From Halisarca cf. caerulea (Eukaryota; Porifera; Demospongiae; Chondrillida; Halisarcidae): a DNA stretch of 64,000 bases. The stretch covers positions 3,512,266 to 3,576,265 of the forward strand of contig CAUJGJ010000030.1 in the NCBI GenBank assembly GCA_963170055.1, written 5' to 3'. Each line of letters starts with the position of its first letter. The first letter of the stretch is position 1. Below, one piece after another: positions 9,171 to 18,635 of the stretch. The position numbers and the translations under genes were made by a program. Under the pieces are notes generated by a model. It worked only from the letters and a program-made list of their open reading frames with translations, ran no database searches and had not been told where the DNA came from.

Positions 9171-9271
9171 GTAAGTATTCAGTTGCTGATCCATACATGT
9201 GTACGTCATATCTAAGAATGAGAATACGTGGTCTTCGTAATTTTGTCAATTACATATAATATATGTACGTA
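9171..9271. other. Splice-donor-like site and AT-rich flank
   Basis: GTAAGTATT at 9171 matches the animal 5' splice site consensus and follows an open stretch (about 9045-9170). The exon idea is weak because no partner exon was found. AT-rich DNA follows up to the transposon end. Confidence 0.3.
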
Positions 9272-9905
9272 CCGTATGGACCGAAACTTTCGCGGTACTA
9301 AACTTTCGCGCTTTTCGCGGATCAGTGGCCATCCGCGAAAAGTATAATCCGCGAAAATCAACATTGTCTTCTTTCTTGTGGAGTCAAAATGGCCGGCGGC
9401 ACACGGATTGCACAATACCGCGTCAGAGCACCTTTGCTCCATTGACTATTTTCCTTCATCGTGAGCGCACAGCAGCAACTTTCTAAGATTCATTTGTGTT
9501 GTCTTGCCATTTCAGACAATTTTCGTTCGTTTTACTACCGCTCTATCGACCCTACGCTACTTCAACAAGAACTCTACACGAGATTCATCGGCTACGGATG
9601 GTCAATCGTCGCATCCAATATCCCTTCACTGGAGGACGTTTTACCTGGTTCTACCGCACAGGCAGTATGCGATGAACTCTCAAAAGACAGAAGCAATAAA
9701 TTAACAGTAACTATGTTGCTAATGTCGGCGGACTTCTTCATCAGTTGTCTCAGCGGCCATTTTTATTGAATAAATTATGCATAGGATGCTATGCTGTCCG
9801 CGAAATTTTCCTCAAAGTTGGCAACCGCGAAAGTTTAAACCGCGAAAATCCTCAAACTTTTGCAATCGCGAAAGTTTAGTACCGCGAAAGTTTCGGTCCA
9901 TACGG
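9272..9905. mobile_element. Non-autonomous TIR DNA transposon, 634 bp
   Basis: The first 39 bases (beginning CCGTATGGACCGAAACTTTC) are the exact reverse complement of the last 39 (9867-9905). Both ends abut TA (9270-9271 and 9906-9907), consistent with a TA target duplication as in Tc1/mariner-like elements. The family is not established. Sub-terminal DNA on both sides carries further copies of an AAACTTTCGCGG-type motif in both orientations. No transposase motif is visible, so mobility would need a transposase supplied in trans. The perfect inverted repeats suggest a fairly young insertion. Confidence 0.9.
9516..9769 (+). CDS. Exon-like ORF inside the TIR element, function unknown
   Basis: A good 3' splice site (TTGTCTTGCCATTTCAG, ending 9515) precedes an open frame of about 84 codons that runs to TGA at 9767-9769. 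AATAAA overlaps the stop (9769-9774). The arrangement reads as a terminal exon: acceptor, frame, stop, poly(A) signal. The open frame extends upstream to 9461 with no ATG. The product contains DPTLLQQELYTRF and STAQAVCDELSKDRSNKL, an amphipathic helical look, but I do not recognise a family. It could be a captured host exon or chance. Confidence 0.25.
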
Positions 9906-10248
9906 TAGTAAATAATAATTTATAATAATTGCCTACTGAAGACGTAAAATGGCTGTAATTGCTGTACACTTCCTAGGGTCATGTCCCTTTGTTTCTTTAC
10001 TGTACCATGTCATATATTTCAGTATCTTTAGGAATCACTTATTTCTTCATTGGATTCATCCATTAAGTCTTGTGTGTGCCTTAGCTGGTGATGTATAGCC
10101 TTTTGAAATGCCTGAATAACCTGAAACTTGAATTTCAAATATATTCTTGATGATTGATATGATTTTTATGATTTTTATAGAACCTGTGGCGGCAGCATGG
10201 TGGTGCTCGCTTTGTGGGGTAGCTGTGCAGTTACAGGAGCTCAACACC
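9906..10248. other. AT-rich gap with no supported gene
   Basis: Mostly simple A/T-rich sequence. The minus-strand open frame 10056-10373 reaches into its right part, but its C-terminal third is AT-rich and unconvincing. A possible minus-strand splice donor (CCGCCACAG/GTTCT) lies near 10180. Confidence 0.4.
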
Positions 10249-10543
10249 AGTGGATGGGCATCCGTGGTACTCGATGTGTAGGACGTAATGGTTCCACTAC
10301 CCTGAAATCCTGCCTGCTCGAGTAGCCTTTCCAATAAGCCACTGAACTGATTGATGTTGTCCATCTCCTCCATGTTGCTGGACCTGTCCTACCAAGACGA
10401 CCTGAAACTGGTGCATTGTGGTGCTTGGACTAGTCTGAGTAGTGTCAGTGTTCAGGTGTCCAGCAGCTGATTGGCGCCCGTGGTACTCGTTGTGTAGGAT
10501 GTAATGGTTCCACAGCCCTGAAGTCTTGCCCGCTCGAGTAGCC
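10249..10543 (-). repeat. Duplicated coding-like segment, unknown family
   Basis: 10262-10327 and 10478-10543 are 66-bp copies at an offset of 216 bp (72 codons), with no indels. On the minus strand both are open. One reads LLEQAGFQGSGTITSYTSST (in frame 10056-10373, which starts MEEMDNINQF). The other reads LLERARLQGCGTITSYTTST (starting MDRVDWL, ending TGA after QLLDT). Of six base differences, five change residues. It may be two diverged exons of one gene or a duplicated fragment of a mobile element. I do not recognise the domain. Confidence 0.4.
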
Positions 10544-11614
10544 AGTCCACCCTATCCATCAATTGATCTGTTCAAAGTGGCACCTCCCAGTGATGTCTAG
10601 TCTGGATCCCCTTCTGATGATTCCACAGATGCAACTGGTCTGACGGTAGACTTGTCGCAGCCTGGCTAAATTTTTGGGGCATGATGTACCTCCCCGTCCT
10701 CGTCGGATGCCCTGGGCACACAAGTTAGTCGTGTGGCAAAGAGAGGTACGAGAATGACTGCTATTTATATAGCTATACTGCATGTTGACAATTACATAGC
10801 TAGCATTTAATTTTACATATTATGACACTATTTGGTTGGTTCTCTAATACTTTTTTGTGTTTTATATATTCACAAACTCTACTTGTTAGGTTGTGTATAT
10901 ATGCTAGGATATTATGCATTTGATTGATATACTCAGTTGTTAAATCGAAATATATTTCACTAGTATACAGACTGAGATTGATTGCATGGTATTTACAATG
11001 GGTAGTTCCCATGTACAGTAGTTGGTTCACTTGCTCAGTAGCTGGTTGGTGCACCACACCCAAAACAATGCTAGGACTCCACATGGGGCCAATGCAGCAA
11101 TGCGTGACAAACTCTGCAAGATAACTTGTATTTTTGTTAAGTACACCCATTACAGGCTTACTGCATATTCTCTAAATCGATTTGTCACACCTACTTTCAC
11201 AAAAAATTCCTTTGACAAGAAGTATAGAATTTATGTAGAATTGTTTTCCAGAACCTATACCTTTGAGAATGGCTGATGAAACTTTGGAGTCAATTAAGGA
11301 ACGAATACTTAGGCTATTACAAACATATACATGGTTATAATAATCTCAAGTGTAGTGAAAGGAACATTAAAGTGCAGCTCTCTGGGTACATAGTTTGCAA
11401 GTTTTGAGGGGTAGCTCATCACATTGTTATGCCTAGCTGCCATTTTGTCAGTCACATTCAACAGTATGCCTACCCCAACAGAACAAAAACAGCAAATAAT
11501 TATCTATTGGTAAATTATTATATTATTGTCAAGTTACAAGAGTTAAATGAAACGTTTTGGCTAAAATATGCATCATTATGACCATGTAGTTACTTCTGTG
11601 CGTAAAGTGATCTT
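10544..11614. other. Mostly non-coding, no gene supported
   Basis: The minus frame 10559-10783 is Arg/Cys-rich (CPKNLARLRQVYRQTSC) but has no recognisable domain. 10800-11600 is AT-rich with many stops on both strands. A short plus-strand ATG frame at 11269 (MADETLESIKERILRLLQ) stops after about 23 codons. It is too short to call. Confidence 0.45.
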
Positions 11615-12249
11615 CTAGCTATAAGTTTGGGGTGTGTATCTGTGTGTTGTTCTGACGTTCTGTGCTAGTGGTGGTGCTTGCTGTGTGTGCAGTGGGTAGT
11701 GGTGCATGTGTGTCTGGTTGTGCAGCATGGTGTGGGTACTGTAGAACATGTGGTGTGTACTAATGTATTGCGTGTGAAGTGTAAAATGGTGTAGGGTATG
11801 AAGCATATTGTGGCATAGGTGGAGGGTGTGTCGGGAATGGTAGTGGCTGTGCATGGTGTGGAGGTGCGGATGGCTGAGGGATTGTGGCTGGCGTCTGGGG
11901 TGATGTGCTGGGATCGCAGGAGTTGTGGTTGTCTTAGACACTGTGTGACTATCCTCCTGCCCTTGTGCACTTTCCACCTACAAGGGTAGTATTCAGTTGT
12001 ATATATAGGCTTAACCATACACAAGCTTACTATGTACTTTAGCTCCTTTCTGTTGAGGTGCGGAAAGTTATATCTGTGCTTCTTCTTACACCCATTTGTG
12101 ATGTTAAAGAATTTACACAATTTAGTGTTAGTAGACTTTTCTATCGGAAAGGGCCAAACATCATAAATATACATACATAATACCAGAACATTTGAAATGC
12201 GAGGTGTACTTACTTTACTGTTTAGGCTTCCTAGCTTTGTCAAAATAAT
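11615..12249 (-). pseudogene. 3' part of a gene with a degenerate CCCH zinc finger and a His-rich tail
   Basis: Three exons fit GT-AG rules with a single continuous frame on the minus strand. The first ends at 12214 before GTAAGT. The second is 12135-12031, preceded by GATAGAAAAG and followed by GTAAGC. The third is 11977-11615, after CCCTTGTAG, ending TAG. Introns are 78 and 53 bp. Exon two gives LCKFFNITNGCKKKHRYNFP followed by H, i.e. C-x8-C-x5-Y-x3-H. CCCH fingers have Cys where Tyr stands; TAT at 12072-12070 is one base from TGT. The 120-residue last exon is His/Thr/Pro-rich. The first exon is open only to about 12249, where an in-frame TGA appears, and the satellite starts 40 bp further on, so the gene's 5' end is missing or lies beyond the array. 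It could be a broken gene or a live gene with an atypical finger. Confidence 0.5.
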
Positions 12250-12288
12250 TCATAGGCGTAGGAAGATATTTTGAATTGGGGGAACGAG

Positions 12289-14050
12289 CACACATGAAGT
12301 TTCTCAAGTGCTGTGACGTATATGTGTAGTGTTGGATATGCTGGTGCTAATACCAATATTTGGCACTAGCACCACGCACATTCCCAGTGGACACACATGA
12401 TGTTTCTGAAGATCTGTGGGCGTATTTGTGTAGTGTTGGATATGCTGGTGCTAATACCAATATTTGGCACTAGCACCACACACATTCCCAGTGGACACAC
12501 ATGAAGTTTCATAAGTGCTGTGAGAGTATTTGTGTAGTGTTGAATATGCTGGTTCTAATACCAATATTTGGCACTAGCACCACGCACATTCCCAGTGGAC
12601 ACACATGAAGTTTCTCAAGTGCTGTGACGTATATGAGTAGTGTTCTATATGCTGGTGCTAATACCAATATTTGGCACTAGCACCACGCACATTCCCAGTG
12701 GACACACATGAAGTTTCTGAAGAGCTGTGGGCATATGTGTGTAGTATTGGATATGCTGGTGCTAATACCAATGTTAGGCACTAGCACCACGCACATTCCC
12801 AGTGGACACACATGAAGTTTGTGAAGATCTGTGGGCGTATTTGTGTAGTGTTGGATATGCCGGTGCTAATACCAATACTTGACACTAGCACCACGCACAT
12901 TCCCACTTGACACACATGAAGTTTCTGAAGTGCTGTGTGCGTTTTTGTGTAGCGTTGGATATGCTGGTGGTAATACCAATATTTGGCAATAGCACCACAC
13001 ACATTCCCAGTGGACACACATGAAGTTTCCAAAGTCCTGCGGGTGTATTTGTGTAGTTTTGGATATGCTGGTGCTAATACCAATATTTGGCACTAGCACC
13101 ACGCACATTCCCAGTGGACACACATGAAGTTTCTGAAGAGCTGTGGGCATATGTGTGTAGTATTGGATATGCTGGTGCTAATACCAATGTTAGGCACTAG
13201 CACCACGCACATTCCCAGTGGACACACATGAAGTTTGTGAAGATCTGTGGGCGTATTTGTGTAGTGTTGGATATGCCGGTGCTAATACCAATACTTGACA
13301 CTAGCACCACGCACATTCCCACTTGACACACATGAAGTTTCTGAAGTGCTGTGTGCGTTTTTGTGTAGCGTTGGATATGCTGGTGGTAATACCAATATTT
13401 GGCAATAGCACCACACACATTCCCAGTGGACACACATGAAGTTTCCAAAGTCCTGCGGGTGTATTTGTGTAGTTTTGGATATGCTGGTGCTAATACCAAT
13501 ATTTGGCACTAGCACCACACACATTCCCAGTGGACACACATGAAGTTTCTGAAGTGCTGTGGGCATATTTGTGTAGTGTTGAATATGCTGGTGCTAATAC
13601 CAATATTTGGCACTAGCACCACACACATTCCCAGTGGACACACATGAAGTTTGCGAAGGTCTGTGGGCGTATTAGTGTATTGTTGGATATGCTGGTGGTA
13701 ATACCAATATTTGGCACTAGCACCACACACATTCCCAGTGGACACACATGAAGTTTCCAAAGTCCTGTGGGTGTATTTGTGTAGTGTTGGATATGCTGGT
13801 GTTAATAACAATATTTGGCACTAGCACCACACACATTCCCAGTGGACACACATGAAGTTTCTGAAGTGCTGTGGGCGTATTTGTGTAGTGTTGAATATGC
13901 TGGTGCTAATACCAATATTTGGCACTAGCACCACGCACATTCCCAGTGGACACACATGAAGTTTGCGAAGGTCTGTGGGCGTATTAGTGTATTGTTGGAT
14001 ATGCTGGTGCTAATACCAATATTTGGCACTAGCACCACGCACTTTCCCAG
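12289..14050 (+). repeat. Diverged left-edge zone of the satellite
   Basis: The first 17 or so monomers carry many private changes (GCTGTGACGTATATG, GAGCTGTGGGCATATGTG, GATCTGTGGGCG, TCCAAAGTCCTG) that are absent from the interior. The first unit is 103 bp. A weakly homogenised edge is expected where an array meets unique DNA. Confidence 0.9.
12651..13501 (+). repeat. Four-monomer (416-bp) tandem duplication
   Basis: 12651-13085 and 13067-13501 match at an offset of 416 bp, including rare markers (GAGCTGTGGGCATATGTG, TAATACCAATGTTAGG, CATTCCCACTTGACAC, TGTGTGCGTTTTTG). It shows that block duplication acted even in the edge zone. Confidence 0.95.
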
Positions 14051-14399
14051 TGGACACACATGAAGTTTCTGAAGTGCTATGGGCGTATTTGTGTAATGTT
14101 GGATATGCTGGTGCTAATACCAATATTTGGTACTAGCACCACGCACATTCCCAGTGGACACACATGACCTTTCTGAAGTGCTGTGGGCGTATTTGTGTAG
14201 TGTTGGATAAGCTGGTGCTAATACCAATATTTGGCACTAGCACCACGCACATTCCCAGTGGACACACATGACCTTTCTGAAGTGCTGTGGGCGTATTTGT
14301 GTAGTGTTGGATATGCTGGTGCTAATACCAATATTTGGCACTAGCACCACGCACATTCCCAGTGGAAACACATGAAGTTTCTTAACTACTGTGGGCGTA

Positions 14400-17300
14400 T
14401 TTGTGTAATGTTGGATATTTTGGTGCTAATACCAATATTTGGCACTAGCACCACGCACATTCCCAGTGGACACACATGAAGTTTCTGAAGTGCTGTGGGC
14501 GTATTTGTGTAATGTTGGATATTTTGGTGCTAATACCAATATTTGGCACTAGCACCACGCACATTCCCAGTGGACACACATGACCTTTCTGAAGTGCTGT
14601 GGGCGTATTTGTGTAATGTTGGATATGCTGGTGCTAATACCAATATTTGGTACTAGCACCACGCACATTCCCAGTGGACACACATGACCTTTCTGAAGTG
14701 CTGTGGGCGTATTTGTGTAGTGTTGGATAAGCTGGTGCTAATACCAATATTTGGCACTAGCACCACGCACATTCCCAGTGGACACACATGACCTTTCTGA
14801 AGTGCTGTGGGCGTATTTGTGTAGTGTTGGATATGCTGGTGCTAATACCAATATTTGGCACTAGCACCACGCACATTCCCAGTGGACACACATGACCTTT
14901 CTGAAGTGCTGTGGGAGTATTTGTGTAATGTTGGATATGCTGGTGCTAATACCAATATTTGGCACTAGCACCACGCACATTCCCAGTGGACACACATGAC
15001 CTTTCTGAAGTACTGTGGGCGTATTTGTGTAGTGTTGGATATGCTGGTGCTAATACCAATATTTGGCACTAGCACCACGCACATTCCCAGTGGACACACA
15101 TGAAGTTTCTTAACTACTGTGGGCATATTTGTGTAATATTGGATATGCTGGTGCTAATACCAATATTTGGCACTAGCACCACGCACTTTCCCAGTGGACA
15201 CACATGAAGTTTCTGAAGTGCTGTGGGCGTATTTGTGTAATGTTGGATATGCTGGTGCTAATACCAATATTTGGCACTAGCACCACGCACTTTCCCAGTG
15301 GACACACATGAAGTTTCTGAAGTGCTGTGGGCGTATTTGTGTAATGTTGGATATGCTGGTGCTAATACCAATATTTGGCACTAGCACCACGCACATTCCC
15401 AGTGGACACACATGAAGTTTCTTAACTACTGTGGGCGTATTTGTGTAATGTTGGATATGCTGGTGCTAATACCAATATTTGGCACTAGCACCACGCACAT
15501 TCCCAGTGGACACACATGACCTTTCTGAAGTGCTGTGGACGTATTTGTGTAGTGTTGGATATGCTGGTGCTAATACCAATATTTGGCACTAGCACCACGC
15601 ACATTCCCAGTGGAAACACATGAAGTTTCTTAACTACTGTGGGCGTATTTGTGTAATGTTGGATATGCTGGTGCTAATACCAATATTTGGCACTAGCACC
15701 ACGCACATTCCCAGTGGACACACATGAAGTTTCTGAAGTGCTGTGGGCGTATTTGTGTAATGTTGGATATTTTGGTGCTAATACCAATATTTGGCACTAG
15801 CACCACGCACATTCCCAGTGGACACACATGACCTTTCTGAAGTGCTGTGGGCGTATTTGTGTAATGTTGGATATGCTGGTGCTAATACCAATATTTGGCA
15901 CTAGCACCACGCACATTCCCAGTGGACACACATGACCTTTCTGAAGTGCTGTGGGCGTATTTGTGTAATGTTGGATATGCTGGTGCTAATACCAATATTT
16001 GGCACTAGCACCACGCACTTTCCCAGTGGACACACATGAAGTTTCTGAAGTGCTGTGGGCGTATTTGTGTAATGTTGGATATGCTGGTGCTAATACCAAT
16101 ATTTGGTACTAGCACCACGCACATTCCCAGTGGACACACATGACCTTTCTGAAGTGCTGTGGGCGTATTTGTGTAGTGTTGGATAAGCTGGTGCTAATAC
16201 CAATATTTGGCACTAGCACCACGCACATTCCCAGTGGACACACATGACCTTTCTGAAGTGCTGTGGGCGTATTTGTGTAGTGTTGGATATGCTGGTGCTA
16301 ATACCAATATTTGGCACTAGCACCACGCACATTCCCAGTGGAAACACATGAAGTTTCTTAACTACTGTGGGCGTATTTGTGTAGTGTTGGATATGCTGGT
16401 GCTAATACCAATATTTGGCACTAGCACCACGCACATTCCCAGTGGACACACATGAAGTTTCTGAAGTGCTGTGGGCGTATTTGTGTAATGTTGGATATTT
16501 TGGTGCTAATACCAATATTTGGCACTAGCACCACGCACATTCCCAGTGGACACACATGAAGTTTCTGAAGTGCTGTGGGCGTATTTGTGTAATGTTGGAT
16601 ATTTTGGTGCTAATACCAATATTTGGCACTAGCACCACGCACATTCCCAGTGGACACACATGACCTTTCTGAAGTGCTGTGGGCGTATTTGTGTAATGTT
16701 GGATATGCTGGTGCTAATACCAATATTTGGTACTAGCACCACGCACATTCCCAGTGGACACACATGACCTTTCTGAAGTGCTGTGGGCGTATTTGTGTAG
16801 TGTTGGATAAGCTGGTGCTAATACCAATATTTGGCACTAGCACCACGCACATTCCCAGTGGACACACATGACCTTTCTGAAGTGCTGTGGGCGTATTTGT
16901 GTAGTGTTGGATATGCTGGTGCTAATACCAATATTTGGCACTAGCACCAAGCACATTCCCAGTGGACACACATGACCTTTCTGAAGTGCTGTGGGAGTAT
17001 TTGTGTAATGTTGGATATGCTGGTGCTAATACCAATATTTGGCACTAGCACCACGCACATTCCCAGTGGACACACATGACATTTCTGAAGTACTGTGGGC
17101 GTATTTGTGTAGTGTTGGATATGCTGGTGCTAATACCAATATTTGGCACTAGCACCACGCACATTCCCAGTGGACACACATGAAGTTTCTTAACTACTGT
17201 GGGCATATTTGTGTAATATTGGATATGCTGGTGCTAATACCAATATTTGGCACTAGCACCACGCACTTTCCCAGTGGACACACATGAAGTTTCTGAAGTG

Positions 17301-18635
17301 CTGTGGGCGTATTTGTGTAATGTTGGATATGCTGGTGCTAATACCAATATTTGGCACTAGCACCACGCACTTTCCCAGTGGACACACATGAAGTTTCTGA
17401 AGTGCTGTGGGCGTATTTGTGTAATGTTGGATATGCTGGTGCTAATACCAATATTTGGCACTAGCACCACGCACATTCCCAGTGGACACACATGAAGTTT
17501 CTTAACTACTGTGGGCGTATTTGTGTAATGTTGGATATGCTGGTGCTAATACCAATATTTGGCACTAGCACCACGCACATTCCCAGTGGACACACATGAC
17601 CTTTCTGAAGTGCTGTGGACGTATTTGTGTAGTGTTGGATATGCTGGTGCTAATACCAATATTTGGCACTAGCACCACGCACATTCCCAGTGGAAACACA
17701 TGAAGTTTCTTAACTACTGTGGGCGTATTTGTGTAATGTTGGATATGCTGGTGCTAATACCAATATTTGGCACTAGCACCACGCACATTCCCAGTGGACA
17801 CACATGAAGTTTCTGAAGTGCTGTGGGCGTATTTGTGTAATGTTGGATATTTTGGTGCTAATACCAATATTTGGCACTAGCACCACGCACATTCCCAGTG
17901 GACACACATGACCTTTCTGAAGTGCTGTGGGCGTATTTGTGTAATGTTGGATATGCTGGTGCTAATACCAATATTTGGCACTAGCACCACGCACATTCCC
18001 AGTGGACACACATGACCTTTCTGAAGTGCTGTGGGCGTATTTGTGTAATGTTGGATATGCTGGTGCTAATACCAATATTTGGCACTAGCACCACGCACTT
18101 TCCCAGTGGACACACATGAAGTTTCTGAAGTGCTGTGGGCGTATTTGTGTAATGTTGGATATGCTGGTGCTAATACCAATATTTGGTACTAGCACCACGC
18201 ACATTCCCAGTGGACACACATGACCTTTCTGAAGTGCTGTGGGCGTATTTGTGTAGTGTTGGATAAGCTGGTGCTAATACCAATATTTGGCACTAGCACC
18301 ACGCACATTCCCAGTGGACACACATGACCTTTCTGAAGTGCTGTGGGCGTATTTGTGTAGTGTTGGATATGCTGGTGCTAATACCAATATTTGGCACTAG
18401 CACCACGCACATTCCCAGTGGAAACACACGAAGTTTCTTAACTACTGTGGGCGTATTTGTGTAGTGTTGGATATGCTGGTGCTAATACCAATATTTGGCA
18501 CTAGCACCACGCACATTCCCAGTGGACACACATGAAGTTTCTAAAGTGCTGTGGGCGTATTTGTGTAATGTTGGATATTTTGGTGCTAATACCAATATTT
18601 GGCACTAGCACTACGCACATTCCCAGTGGACACAC
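14400..18635 (+). repeat. Two copies of a 20-monomer (2,080-bp) higher-order unit
   Basis: About 14400-16480 is repeated at 16480-18560, with homology continuing to about 18635, at exactly 2080 bp. Markers recur in order: ATTTTGGTGC, ATTTGGTACTAGC, GGATAAGCTGG, GTGGGAGTATTTG, GGGCATATTTGTGTAATATT, GTGGACGTATTTG, TGGAAACACATG. A third partial copy follows at about 18930-19860, where the offset is 1872 bp (18 monomers). Confidence 0.95.
17333..17365 (+). other. Representative nested dyad present in nearly every monomer
   Basis: TGGTGCTA at 17333-17340 is the reverse complement of TAGCACCA at 17358-17365. Between them, CCAA (17344-17347) and TTGG (17351-17354) form a second inverted pair. Spacers are 3 bases on each side and 3 in the centre (ATA, TAT, CAC), so both dyads share one centre. 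The structure could extrude as a hairpin or bind a symmetric dimer. Confidence 0.9.

Noticed and set aside
9461..9769. Death-fold (CARD/DED-like) domain in the TIR element
   Set aside because: Only a vague amphipathic pattern; no conserved signature I could point to.
12361..12500. CENP-B box in the satellite monomer
   Set aside because: I looked for the TTCG-N4-A-N2-CGGG pattern on both strands of the consensus and did not find it.
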